DNA of 37,816 bases from CAYTTA01 sp964440655 (GTDB lineage: Bacteria; Bacteroidota; Rhodothermia; Balneolales; Balneolaceae), in assembly GCA_964440655.1 (NCBI GenBank), contig CAYTTA010000018.1, forward strand, positions 1-37,816, in the 5' to 3' direction. Under the pieces are notes generated by a model. That model ran no database searches and had not been told where the DNA came from. It saw only the letters and a list, made by a program, of their open reading frames with translations. Every line of letters begins with the position of its first letter. Position 1 is the stretch's first letter. Below, in pieces: positions 1 to 8,953 of this stretch. The position numbers and the translations under genes are program-made.

Positions 1-23
1 CACTGCCTCATCACACTTTTTCC

Positions 24-58
24 AAAGCCTCCCGCTTACGCGTGGAGGCTTTTTTTTT
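24..58 (+). terminator. Intrinsic terminator of an upstream gene
   Basis: AAAGCCTCC pairs with GGAGGCTTT around a short CGC/GCG inner stem, and nine T residues follow. This is a textbook Rho-independent terminator read on the plus strand. It must end transcription of a gene lying left of the window. The minus-strand reading has no comparable T tract directly after the stem. Confidence 0.9.
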
Positions 59-271
59 ATAAATACCATGTTTTGGTGTACATTATCTGATATTTTGAGT
101 ATGGAGTTCTGCTGACCCGGCGGGGTACGTGGTCATCCGATTGGATTCGGGGCAAGACAGGTAACGCAACGGGGTTGAAAAGATCTTCAGGGGCCTTTTG
201 TCAGCATCGCTTTTCTTAAGGCTGGAATTTATATTATCCGGTATTTAGTAAATTTTCCTTTATTTATTGAG

Positions 272-1828
272 ATGAATGTGAAGCGCGTTAACCTGGAACT
301 AATGAGAAGCTTCGATATCAAAAAAGACTTTAAGGCCTTTATCGACGAGTATCGTAACCGTCTGAGAGATCTTTTCCACACCCGTTTGAATGAGAAAGAG
401 ATCTCCCTGCAAAGGGGTCTTCCGCCCTATGTTCTCCGGAAAATCCTGGAGTGCAATCCACTCTCTACCTTTATCCCGGAACGCTTTGGTGGCCGCGGAG
501 TCAAGACCCACGAGGCTCTTGCCATGCTGGAGACCTCTTCCTACTGCTCTCTCCCGCTTTCACTCATGATGGGGATCAACGGGGCACTCTTTCTTCAGCC
601 TCTTGCCAACTACGGCGACGAAGAGGTGCAAAAGAAGGTCTTTGGCCGGTTCATCGAGAACAAGAATATGGGAGGTTTGATGATAACCGAACCCGATTAC
701 GGCTCCGATGCCCTGAGAATGCAGACTTCTTTTGTAAAAGATGGAGAGAATTATCGGGTAAGCGGGACCAAGCATTGGGCCGGTCTTACCGGGTGGGCTG
801 ATTACTGGCTCATAACGGCACGGGAACAGACCGGGTCCGGAGCTCTGGATCGTGACATCGCCTTTTTTGTCCATGAAACCAACCGCGGTGGGATAGAGGT
901 GGAGGAGTATTTCAATAATCTGGGACTCTACATGCTGCCCTACGGACGGAACCGGATTGAGATTGAGGTTCCTTCCCGCTACCGGCTGAATGCCCGCTCG
1001 ACCGGGGTGAAGATGATGCTGGATATCCTGCACCGGAGTCGGCTGCAGTTCCCGGGGATGTCCACCGGTTATCTGAAACGGATGCTGGACGAAGCGGTGG
1101 ACCACTGCAAGGAACGTTTTGTAGGCGGGGCCAGCCTGTTGAATTACGATCAGGTCCGTGAGCGGCTTGCCACTCTGCAATCCTATTTTACCGTAAGCTC
1201 GGCGATGAGCCATTTCACCAGTACGAATGTGACCATGGAGGATGACACCTCCAGAATGGATCTGGTGGCCAATGCAATCAAGACAGTAACCACAGACTAC
1301 ATGCACTCGGCTGCGCAATCCCTGCTTCAGCTTGTCGGAGCCAAGGGGTACAGGCTGGACCATTTTGCTGGTCGATCCCTGGTGGACAGCCGGCCTTTCC
1401 AGATCTTTGAAGGGTCCAATGACATCCTTTATCAGCAGATCACCGAGTCTGTGATCAAGAAGATGAAAAAGGCCCGGATCACCAATCTCTACACATTCCT
1501 CAAACAGTATAAACTGACCGAGAATGCGGTGGAGTACTACAAGGAGCATCTCAATTTTGAGCTCAATTTTAAAATGGCCCAGCGCAAGCTTGTCCAGATG
1601 GGACAGGCGATAAGCCGAATAATCTCCATGGAGCTGACCATCCGGCTGGGTGAGCACGGATTCAACCGGGAGATGATCTCAAACAGCCTCAAATCGCTTC
1701 AGAATGAGACTCTGAGTCTTATCTCATCATTCAGGAATGAGCTGAAGCCCGATGTGATTGAGGAGTATCAGGAGGACAGCGGCTGGCTCCACTTCATGGC
1801 TCCCGTCCAACCCGCAAATGTAGGCTGA
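272..1828 (+). CDS. Acyl-CoA dehydrogenase family protein
   Basis: Flavin-dependent acyl-CoA dehydrogenase, expected to oxidise an acyl-CoA at the alpha-beta bond and pass electrons to ETF. The N-terminal helical domain leads into TEPDYGSDA and a GTKHWAGL segment, both typical of the FAD-binding middle domain. The C-terminal helical domain carries FEGSNDILYQ, matching the conserved EG(T/S)N segment that holds the catalytic glutamate in medium-chain enzymes. At 518 residues it is longer than the usual 380-400; about 110 extra residues follow the EGSND motif and form a helical tail of unknown role. The ATG at 272 has no clear Shine-Dalgarno; an in-frame ATG at 302 is an alternative. It stands alone, 123 bases before an SGNH-like gene. 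The family is secure; the substrate cannot be read from sequence. Confidence 0.88.
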   Translation: MNVKRVNLELMRSFDIKKDFKAFIDEYRNRLRDLFHTRLNEKEISLQRGLPPYVLRKILECNPLSTFIPERFGGRGVKTHEALAMLETSSYCSLPLSLMMGINGALFLQPLANYGDEEVQKKVFGRFIENKNMGGLMITEPDYGSDALRMQTSFVKDGENYRVSGTKHWAGLTGWADYWLITAREQTGSGALDRDIAFFVHETNRGGIEVEEYFNNLGLYMLPYGRNRIEIEVPSRYRLNARSTGVKMMLDILHRSRLQFPGMSTGYLKRMLDEAVDHCKERFVGGASLLNYDQVRERLATLQSYFTVSSAMSHFTSTNVTMEDDTSRMDLVANAIKTVTTDYMHSAAQSLLQLVGAKGYRLDHFAGRSLVDSRPFQIFEGSNDILYQQITESVIKKMKKARITNLYTFLKQYKLTENAVEYYKEHLNFELNFKMAQRKLVQMGQAISRIISMELTIRLGEHGFNREMISNSLKSLQNETLSLISSFRNELKPDVIEEYQEDSGWLHFMAPVQPANVG

Positions 1829-1951
1829 TCACGGTCAGAGCTGGAAAACTGAAAAAAGGCCTGCATCGGCCCGGAACCGTAGAGACCGGCGATCCGGCAA
1901 TCCGAGGTCTGATAAAGTAATCCCGGTTATTCACAGACGGAAGGAGGGAAG

Positions 1952-2827
1952 ATGAGTGAGAAACGTGCGAACGAGCATGAGAAAGAGGCTCTGGAAAAAT
2001 ACCTGTTGCAGTTTCTGAACCTCGAGAAACGGTTTCCGCTGCTGCCTGGCATATCAAACCATCCGGCCATGGCCGGACTCTTCGGCCTTGAAGCGGAGGA
2101 GCTTGAACGGCTGCGCAACCGATACCTGACCAATGCCCGGGAAGCAGCCGTCGAACTCGCCGATGACGAGGAGGTGGCAAAGTGGCTGGAACAGCTTCCT
2201 TTCGAAGGGGATGAGACCATCGTGGCTCTGGGTGACTCCATGACGGATGATCTCCAGGGTTGGTTCTCCATTTTTTCCCACCTCATGAAGATCATCCGCC
2301 CCGATGCGCGGTTCCGTTTCATCAACAGCGGAATCTCTTCCGACACTACCTCTGAGGCGCTTCGCCGCCTGCATCGGGATGTGTTGAGTCATAATCCGGA
2401 CTGGGTCATGGTCTCTCTTGGAACGTTTGATGCCATGCGGCTCGACATCGCTCCCGGACGCACCCTCCTGCCGCTCTCCGAGAGCTGGGAAAATCTGGCG
2501 ACCATCGGTGATGCCATCGAACTGGTTACATCGAATCCCGTGATCTGGATCACTCCCCCCCCTGTGATCGGGGAGCTTCTGGCAGAGATGGAACTGTTCG
2601 ACTTTACCATTCTCGAAGAGGATCTCTTCTCGATTCGGGAGATCATCAGCGGAAGGAAAGGGTATATCGTGGATCCGGGAGGAGTGAGGATGGGTTCTCC
2701 GCCCGAGGCGTGGTACTATCTGAGTGACGGGATCAATCCCTCGCTCAGCGGCCATGTCAATACCGTTAAGGAGCTGGTCCGGCTGCTCGCCTCGATTCCA
2801 GGAGATAAAAACGGGAAGGAGTCCTAA
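1952..2827 (+). CDS. SGNH/GDSL-fold protein with altered catalytic blocks
   Basis: A 291-residue protein with an SGNH-hydrolase core and no signal peptide, so probably cytoplasmic. Block I is VALGDSMTDD with the nucleophile serine at about residue 96. The block II-like segment is INSGISSDTTSEALRRL. Block III reads GTFD (157-160) where the family has GxND, so the oxyanion-hole Asn is replaced by Phe. Block V reads DGINP (259-263) where DGxHP is expected, so the usual catalytic His is Asn; the only His nearby is H268 in SGH. The first 80 or so residues are a helical extension. The start is fixed by a strong AAGGAGG seven to ten bases upstream of the ATG. It overlaps the convergent neighbour by four bases. 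It may be a weak or non-hydrolytic family member; no substrate is proposed. Confidence 0.75.
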   Translation: MSEKRANEHEKEALEKYLLQFLNLEKRFPLLPGISNHPAMAGLFGLEAEELERLRNRYLTNAREAAVELADDEEVAKWLEQLPFEGDETIVALGDSMTDDLQGWFSIFSHLMKIIRPDARFRFINSGISSDTTSEALRRLHRDVLSHNPDWVMVSLGTFDAMRLDIAPGRTLLPLSESWENLATIGDAIELVTSNPVIWITPPPVIGELLAEMELFDFTILEEDLFSIREIISGRKGYIVDPGGVRMGSPPEAWYYLSDGINPSLSGHVNTVKELVRLLASIPGDKNGKES

Positions 2828-3477
2828 AATCTCATCCGGAGAGAGAAGAGATCGAATCCCGGACGGAGAGATGCGGAGAGTTCTCCGCCGCGCACCTCCG
2901 GCTGCAGATAGAGGGAGGGACGGACCAGCCCGATTTGGTACAGATCTGTCTGATGGGTCACAAGAGACTCTCTCTGCAGCAGCCCTGCAGCGAAAAGATT
3001 TCTGTTTCGGTCCGATAGCATGAAGGCATCGATCAGTCCGAACCCGAATCCCGTCCAGGCTCCCACGCTCGCTCCATACCGGAGCCCGTCGATGATCGGC
3101 CGGTCGGCAACGAGCATCGCAGCCACCCCGACCACCGCTCCGCTTGCCGTTCCATAAAAGGTATCAAGCAGGATGAGTATGGAGGAGTTGTGTCCGTCGT
3201 TGAAAACACCGGATATATAGAGCTGTTCGCCGCGGGGCAGGGTTGCCAGATCGAAGAGAGCGATACCCGCACCACCCAGAATTCCTGCACCGACTCCGAT
3301 CCGAACCGCCGAGAAATCATCACTGCTCTGAAGCCCCATGGTTGCGGCTCCCAGCATGGCCCCTGTGAGCGCGCCGTTCAGGAGGTTGCCCCCCAGAATC
3401 TCGGGAGACTGTGCTCTGGTCTGTGAAAAGAGCAGACAGAGAAGGATGGGAATGAGCAGAAAACGGTTGCCATTCAT
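2824..3477 (-). CDS. Glycine-rich exported protein of unknown function
   Basis: A 217-residue protein I cannot assign to a family. It begins with a classic signal peptide (hydrophobic LLIPILLCLLF, then a TRAQ cleavage region near residue 23). The mature part alternates glycine-zipper-like hydrophobic stretches (GALTGAMLGAATMG, GVGAGILGGAGIALF, TASGAVVGVAAMLV, GASVGAWTGFGFGLIDAF). It ends in aromatic Phe after an alternating segment (FDLFSLRMRF), as in many outer-membrane proteins of Gram-negative bacteria. A small envelope protein is likely. It is divergent from the kinase at 3584, with about 106 bases between them, and overlaps the SGNH gene tail to tail. Confidence 0.65.
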   Translation of the reverse strand: MNGNRFLLIPILLCLLFSQTRAQSPEILGGNLLNGALTGAMLGAATMGLQSSDDFSAVRIGVGAGILGGAGIALFDLATLPRGEQLYISGVFNDGHNSSILILLDTFYGTASGAVVGVAAMLVADRPIIDGLRYGASVGAWTGFGFGLIDAFMLSDRNRNLFAAGLLQRESLVTHQTDLYQIGLVRPSLYLQPEVRGGELSASLRPGFDLFSLRMRF

Positions 3478-3583
3478 GAAGTTCGACCATTGAATTGCTG
3501 TTCGGAGGGGAAGGTAAACAATCTCGGGCTATTTTTATACATTGTCGCGGAGCAGCCGGCAAATCAGGGCGACCCTCAAAGAG

Positions 3584-5113
3584 ATGAAACTAAGCACCAG
3601 GCTCCTGCTGAGCTATCTATTTATGGCTTTTCTGGTGGTTCTTGTCGGAGCGGGTTCCTGGTATCTCAACAACAGCATCCGACAGAAACTCATTATCCGA
3701 AGTCAGGAGTCCATTGACAATCTGCAGTGGGTCTCCGATCTGGAGTTTCATCTTCAGAACAGCCTGCTCTTCACCCGGAATTTTCTCTACGAGAAAAACA
3801 GAGAACAGGAGAGTTTGCCGTCTGGATTTCAGTTGCGCAGCCGCAGTGCAGAACAGGAGATACGGGACAATCTCGAGCGCGTGGCGGAGAGCCTTTCCAG
3901 GATCCGATCCGGAGAGGGCGGTCTGACGGTCGAGGGGGAGGAGCACCGCCTTATACAGGAGGGACTGAACCGGCTTGCCGATTCCCTCTATACCAGTATT
4001 GACCTTTACCGATCCCTGATTCATGAAATGCTCATTCTGGATGAGGATCCTATTCTAGCAGAGGAGATGCTCAACCTGACCATCGAGCCCTGGTTTCGAA
4101 CAACATTGCTGAAGCAGCTGGATGAATACCGGGGGCGGCAGAATGAACTGGTGAGGGCTGAAATGAGTGCCCTTCAGTTGAAGGCCGGTCGGGACACCCG
4201 AATCATCGCCATCCTGACCGTTACGGCGATCCTGCTGGCCACTCTGCTGGCCTGGGGAATTCACCACTCCATTGCCCGTCCCCTGTGGCATCTGGCAAAA
4301 GCAGCCGAGGAGATCGGCTCCGGCAATTTCGGCAGACGGATCCGCATCGGTACTCATGACGAACTGGAACGGCTTGCCGACTCCTTCAACCGAATGGCGG
4401 AGAACCTGAACCGCAGCATGGTTTCAATCAACGAACTGAAAGAAGCCGAGGAGAAACTGAGCCGTTCATTGAATGAGAAGGAGGTCCTTCTTGCCGAGAT
4501 CCATCACCGGGTGAAAAACAACCTGGCGGTGGTCTCCGGTCTTCTGGAGATGCAGGTCTGGAATCTGCCGGAAGGGGATGAGGCGGCCTCAGCTCTCAAA
4601 GAGAGTCAGCTGCGGATCCACTCCATCGCCCTGGTGCATGAATTGCTCTATCAGTCCGAGACCCTTTCAGAGATCCGGCTGGATGAATTTATTGTCAAAT
4701 TACTCGGGGCCATCGAGAATGCCCATCGAAAGAACGGAACTTCTCCCGCCGTTTCAACAAGGCTGCAACCCGTTCAACTTACAATACGAAAAGCGATTCC
4801 CGTTGCATTGCTTCTGAATGAACTGGTGGTAAACGGCTACAAACATGCTTTTCCGGGAAAGGAGCAGGGTGAGATTGCGATCCGGCTCTACCGCGAAAAG
4901 GGACGGATAGGTCTTGTTGTGGAGGACAACGGAATCGGTCTGCCACCCGACTTTGATCCGTTTGAACAACAGACCCTTGGAATGACACTGGTAAAAACCC
5001 TTGTCCGCCAGATTCAGGCCGATTTTCGGGTTGGCACTCCCGCAGCTGACGGGAATTCTCAGAAGGGGGAGGGAGAGGGGAGCCGTTTTGAGATCATGTT
5101 TGATCCGGGATGA
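3584..5113 (+). CDS. Membrane sensor histidine kinase, HAMP-HisKA_2-HATPase
   Basis: Sensor kinase with a transmembrane helix at the N-terminus, a periplasmic helical sensor region of about 180 residues, a second helix (TVTAILLATLLAWGI), and a HAMP domain (from IARPLWHLAKAAEEIGSG). The dimerisation segment reads EIHHRVKNNLAVVSGLLEMQ, the HisKA_2/HWE-like form; the His before Arg (about residue 308 from this start) is the probable phosphorylation site. ATPase motifs follow: N box NELVVNGYKHAF, G1 DNGIGLPP, and TLGMTLVKTL. I chose the ATG at 3584 because it directly begins the MKLSTRLLLSY membrane segment and has AAAGAG upstream; an in-frame TTG at 3542 would add 14 residues. No response regulator is adjacent, so the partner is unknown. 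An intrinsic terminator overlaps the stop codon. Confidence 0.88.
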   Translation: MKLSTRLLLSYLFMAFLVVLVGAGSWYLNNSIRQKLIIRSQESIDNLQWVSDLEFHLQNSLLFTRNFLYEKNREQESLPSGFQLRSRSAEQEIRDNLERVAESLSRIRSGEGGLTVEGEEHRLIQEGLNRLADSLYTSIDLYRSLIHEMLILDEDPILAEEMLNLTIEPWFRTTLLKQLDEYRGRQNELVRAEMSALQLKAGRDTRIIAILTVTAILLATLLAWGIHHSIARPLWHLAKAAEEIGSGNFGRRIRIGTHDELERLADSFNRMAENLNRSMVSINELKEAEEKLSRSLNEKEVLLAEIHHRVKNNLAVVSGLLEMQVWNLPEGDEAASALKESQLRIHSIALVHELLYQSETLSEIRLDEFIVKLLGAIENAHRKNGTSPAVSTRLQPVQLTIRKAIPVALLLNELVVNGYKHAFPGKEQGEIAIRLYREKGRIGLVVEDNGIGLPPDFDPFEQQTLGMTLVKTLVRQIQADFRVGTPAADGNSQKGEGEGSRFEIMFDPG

Positions 5114-5131
5114 TCCGGATCGCTTTTTTTT
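5102..5131 (+). terminator. Intrinsic terminator of the HAMP kinase gene
   Basis: GATCCGG pairs perfectly with CCGGATC across a six-base loop, followed by GC and eight T residues. The left arm begins before the kinase stop codon (TGA at 5111-5113), so the hairpin overlaps the end of the coding region. It isolates the kinase gene from the lactate permease downstream. Confidence 0.85.
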
Positions 5132-5278
5132 CTTATCCTTGCGGTGGTCATGGTACGGGGGTGCGTCAGGCAGGTTTGTCAATCGCCGGCCGTGCCCCGT
5201 TCTGTACACTTGATGATCCGGGATGATGATGATCCGATGAGAACTCTCCGGTCGTACTGAAAACAAGCTGATTTTTTC

Positions 5279-7027
5279 ATGCCTTCTACTCTGCTGGCTT
5301 TCCTTGCGTTTCTTCCCATTCTGATAGCCGGAATCCTGCTGATTGGCTACCGGATTCCTGCCCGGCTCGCGATGCCTGCCGTATTCGTGGTCACAGTGGT
5401 GATCTCCTGGATCTTCTGGGACCTCTCCGCCATCCATATATCGGCTTCCATCATCCAGGGGCTCTTTGTCACCCTCGATATTCTCTACATTATCTTCGGA
5501 GCCATCCTTCTGTTGAACCTTCTTAAATATTCCGGGGCGGTCCGGGTAATCCGCCAGAGTTTTGCCGACATCAGTCCGGACAGGCGCATCCAGGTGATCA
5601 TCATGGCCTGGCTGTTTGGTGCATTTCTGGAAGGTGCTGCCGGTTTCGGAACGCCGGCGGCCATCGTTGCCCCGCTTCTGCTGGCATTAGGATTTCCTGC
5701 CCTTGCCGCCGTCATGGTGGGGCTGATGGTGCAGAGCACACCCGTGACTTTCGGAGCGGTGGGAACCCCCATTCTGATCGGGGTACAGGCGGGCCTGGAG
5801 AGTCCAGAGGTGAATGAAGAACTGGTCCGATCCGGGATGACCATGATGGATTATCTTTTTGTAATCACAGAACATGCAGCCTTGACCCATGCGATCGTAG
5901 GGACCTTCATGCCGTTGTTGATGGTGATGATGCTGACCCGTTTTTTCGGCAGCAACCGATCCTGGAGAGAGGGACTCTCCATCCTCCCGTTTGCCTTGCT
6001 GGGAGGGTTGGCATTCACGATACCCTACCTCCTGACCGGTATGTTTCTGGGCCCCGAGTTTCCCTCGCTTCTCGGATCCCTGATCGGACTGCCAATCGTG
6101 ATGCTGGCAGCCCGCAGGGGATTTCTGGTCCCCAAAGAGAGCTGGGAGTTCGCTCCCCGAGCCAGCTGGCCGGCCCACTGGCTCGGAACGCTGGAAGCGA
6201 ATGAGGGCTCCGGAAGGATTGATATGGAGCATGACCCGAATAGGAAGATCTCCCTGTCGAAAGCCAGGGTGTCATCGCACGGTTTTTCCGACGGGATTTT
6301 TTTCAGATGGAATATCTCCCTGGCAAGTGCCTGGCTGCCTTACCTGTTGGTGGCGCTTCTTCTGGTCTTGAGCCGTCTTCCAATGCTTCCCATCAAAGAG
6401 ATGCTCTCCCGTGTTACAGTAACCTGGCCGGAGATCTTCGGAACAGCGATCAGTGCGAGCAGCACCCCGCTCTATCTGCCGGGGACCATCCTTCTGCTGG
6501 TGGGAGTGATTGTGATTTTTCTGCACCGGATGGAGCTGTCGGCTGCACGGTCCGCGCTGGCAGAGAGCTGGCGAACCCTTCTCGGGGCGGGTTTCGTACT
6601 GGTATTTACCGTTCCGATGGTCCGGATCTATATCAATTCCGGAATGAACGAGGCGGGTCTGCAGAGTATGCCCATCATTATGGCGGACTGGGTTGCCTCA
6701 TCGGTCGGTCAGATCTATCCCCTCTTCGCACCGACCATCGGAGCATTGGGGGCGTTCATTGCGGGAAGCAACACCATCAGCAATCTGATGTTCAGCCTCT
6801 TCCAGTTCGGTGTCGCGGAGAGTCTGGAAGTGCCCACTTTTCTCCTGGTAGCACTCGGATCGGTAGGTGCAGCTGCAGGGAACATGATTGCCATTCACAA
6901 CATTGTTGCCGCCTCGGCAACGGTCGGATTTCTGGGCAAGGAAGGGGAGGTGCTCCGGCTTACCATCCTGCCCACCCTCTACTATATCCTCTTTGCCGGA
7001 TTGATCGGACTGATCTGGGTCATGTAA
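5279..7027 (+). CDS. lctP: L-lactate permease, LctP family
   Basis: Polytopic inner-membrane carrier of the LctP/LldP family, importing lactate and related 2-hydroxymonocarboxylates with protons. Almost the whole 582 residues are hydrophobic segments. The family signature is intact: GAFLEGAAGFGTPAAIVAP then LLALGFPALAAVMVGLMVQS and TFGAVGTPILIGV. A second conserved block near the C-terminus includes APTIGALGAFIAGSNTISNLMF and SVGAAAGNMIAIHNIVAA. Length is slightly above the usual 530-560, the extra lying in a hydrophilic loop around residues 280-340. The ATG at 5279 lacks an obvious Shine-Dalgarno. It has its own transcription unit: the kinase terminator precedes it and 306 non-coding bases follow. 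No lactate dehydrogenase gene is adjacent. Confidence 0.93.
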   Translation: MPSTLLAFLAFLPILIAGILLIGYRIPARLAMPAVFVVTVVISWIFWDLSAIHISASIIQGLFVTLDILYIIFGAILLLNLLKYSGAVRVIRQSFADISPDRRIQVIIMAWLFGAFLEGAAGFGTPAAIVAPLLLALGFPALAAVMVGLMVQSTPVTFGAVGTPILIGVQAGLESPEVNEELVRSGMTMMDYLFVITEHAALTHAIVGTFMPLLMVMMLTRFFGSNRSWREGLSILPFALLGGLAFTIPYLLTGMFLGPEFPSLLGSLIGLPIVMLAARRGFLVPKESWEFAPRASWPAHWLGTLEANEGSGRIDMEHDPNRKISLSKARVSSHGFSDGIFFRWNISLASAWLPYLLVALLLVLSRLPMLPIKEMLSRVTVTWPEIFGTAISASSTPLYLPGTILLLVGVIVIFLHRMELSAARSALAESWRTLLGAGFVLVFTVPMVRIYINSGMNEAGLQSMPIIMADWVASSVGQIYPLFAPTIGALGAFIAGSNTISNLMFSLFQFGVAESLEVPTFLLVALGSVGAAAGNMIAIHNIVAASATVGFLGKEGEVLRLTILPTLYYILFAGLIGLIWVM

Positions 7028-7333
7028 TACCATTCACCAGACTGTCTATTCTTCCATTCAATATTATAATCAAGATAAGTGTGCTGAGCCTCCAGCACTA
7101 TTTACTACAAATATTTCGTAAATCCGGCTACTTCCTTTCAATCGGTGGTTTTTTCATATTTCAAGTCCGTTGAAGTCTGATTGTTTTACAGACCGTTGAG
7201 TATAAATCCCGTTGATGATTCGGGTGCCGGGTTAATAAAATCTTTATTTCAACCACCCGGCCGATAACAGGGACATTTTTTCGAGAGTCTGATTGAACGC
7301 GCTATCCGAAATATAGAAGGCGTTCGGAACCGA
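7028..7333 (+). promoter_or_regulatory. 306-base non-coding region before the signalling block
   Basis: No credible gene lies here. The stretch is more AT-rich than its surroundings. It holds three copies of CCGTTGA at 7167, 7193 and 7209, two of which flank an imperfect inverted repeat (GTCTG at 7175 and CAGAC at 7189). TATAAATC follows the second copy. This is a plausible promoter and operator for the PAS kinase operon, but no start site can be fixed from sequence. Confidence 0.35.
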
Positions 7334-8923
7334 ATGGGAATGGATGATCCGAGAGGAGAGATGCAAAGAATGTGGGATGATGCCTTGCCGGAGACCCGGA
7401 AGCGGATCGATGTGCTGGAAAAAAAGAACGGTCTGCTGGAAGAGGAGATCCGTGGTCTGAAAGAAGCCCATGAGGAGCTCTCCAGACAGTATAACTACTC
7501 ACGGAGTCTGATCGAGAATACACTCGACATTATCACGGTACTCGACAGGGAGGGCCGGATCTGCTACGTTACTCCCTCTACTCAGCGCGTGATGGGGTAT
7601 GAGCCGGAAGAGCTCATGGGAAGAGAGATTTCCGAATACATTCATCCCGACAATCAGTCCGCTTTCAGAGTCCGGATCCTGAAAGCGGCCCGCGTGGAGG
7701 ATGGAATCGACTCTTCGGAGTTTCAGATGCGCCACAAGGATGGATCATGGAGATATCTGGAGAACCACGCACGCAAGATCACTCCGGAGGGGGAGGAGCC
7801 TTACATCATTGTCAACTCCCGGGATGTAACCGAGAAAGTGCTAGCCCGCCAGAAGCTCAAGAAGAGCAAGGAGCAGCTGGCAATGACCCAGGAGATTGCC
7901 CGCCTTGGCAGCTGGGAGTGGGACCTGGAGACAAACCGGCTCCGCTGGTCCCGGGTATTGAGCCGTGTTTATGGAATTGATCATCAGAAAGCTCCGGCAA
8001 CCATTCTGGAGGTGCTCCCCTTCATCCATCCTGATGACCGAAGAAGAGTGGAGGAGAAATTCCTGATTGCACGGATGGATGAGGCGAAACTTGATCTGGA
8101 ATTCCGGATCGTCAGGCCCGATGGAGGAGAACGGATCAAACATGTCCGTGGTGAGCCGATTCACGATGAGCGCGGCCGGATGATCCGGATGATCGGTACC
8201 GGACAGGATGTCACGGAGCTGAAGAAGGCGGAGCAGAAACTGCGCGAGTACAGTGAACAGTTGCGGAATCTTTCAGCCAGGCAGGACCGGGTCAGAGAGG
8301 ATGACAGGATCCGTTTTGCCAAACAGGTTCATGATGAGCTCGGGCAGATGCTGGCGGTTCTGAAGATGGAACTCTTCATGATGAAAGAGCGGGTCCGGGA
8401 GGAGTATGGGGAGCGCCTGGCAGGGGGGGTGGTCCGGGAGATTTCCAGGATCATTGAACGGTTCGACACCATCATCGATTCTGCGCAGCGAATCACCACC
8501 GAGCTGAGGCCGGAAGTTCTGGACACGCTCGGGTTGAACGAGGCCATCGAGTGGCAATGCCGGGAGTTCGAACGGGAGACCGGTATGGAGATCTCCTATG
8601 TGGGGATCGTGGAGTCGATTCGCCCCATCGACAATGAGCGATCCACCGCTATATTCAGGATTCTTCAGGAAACCCTGAGCAACATCCGGAAACATGCCGA
8701 AGCCACAAGGGTGGAGATACAACTGAAAAAAGATGAACAGAATATTGTGCTGATGGTCCACGACAACGGAAAAGGAATTCCGAAAGATAAATTGACCTCT
8801 CCGGATTCACTTGGAATAATCGGTATGTATGAACGAAGTCAATTTCTTGGGGGAGACATTATATTTTCCGGAAATCAGGAGGGGACAACAATGATTTTGA
8901 AAATTCCGGTAAAAATTGTTTAA
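7334..8923 (+). CDS. Cytoplasmic double-PAS histidine kinase, HisKA_3 (NarL-type)
   Basis: Soluble sensor kinase of up to 529 residues without transmembrane segments. A coiled coil (about 20-52) precedes two PAS/PAC modules (about 55-170 and 180-300), the first ending in VNSRDVTEK and the second in GTGQDVTELKKAEQKL. The dimerisation domain is the NarX/DegS-type HisKA_3, with the phospho-acceptor in FAKQVHDELGQML (His about 333). ATPase motifs are ETLSNIRKHAEA, VHDNGKGIP and SLGIIGMYERS. This class normally signals to LuxR/NarL-type response regulators, and one follows after 30 bases and a second at 10174. The start is uncertain: ATG 7334, ATG 7340, or ATG 7361, the last having AGAGGAGAG directly upstream and arguably the best ribosome site. 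The PAS ligand is unknown. Confidence 0.9.
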   Translation: MGMDDPRGEMQRMWDDALPETRKRIDVLEKKNGLLEEEIRGLKEAHEELSRQYNYSRSLIENTLDIITVLDREGRICYVTPSTQRVMGYEPEELMGREISEYIHPDNQSAFRVRILKAARVEDGIDSSEFQMRHKDGSWRYLENHARKITPEGEEPYIIVNSRDVTEKVLARQKLKKSKEQLAMTQEIARLGSWEWDLETNRLRWSRVLSRVYGIDHQKAPATILEVLPFIHPDDRRRVEEKFLIARMDEAKLDLEFRIVRPDGGERIKHVRGEPIHDERGRMIRMIGTGQDVTELKKAEQKLREYSEQLRNLSARQDRVREDDRIRFAKQVHDELGQMLAVLKMELFMMKERVREEYGERLAGGVVREISRIIERFDTIIDSAQRITTELRPEVLDTLGLNEAIEWQCREFERETGMEISYVGIVESIRPIDNERSTAIFRILQETLSNIRKHAEATRVEIQLKKDEQNIVLMVHDNGKGIPKDKLTSPDSLGIIGMYERSQFLGGDIIFSGNQEGTTMILKIPVKIV

Positions 8924-8953
8924 CTATTCCTGCAATCTTAAATAAAAATAGAA

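Noticed and set aside
560..1657. 365-codon open frame on the minus strand
   Set aside because: Antisense to the acyl-CoA dehydrogenase, whose motifs and frame are clear.
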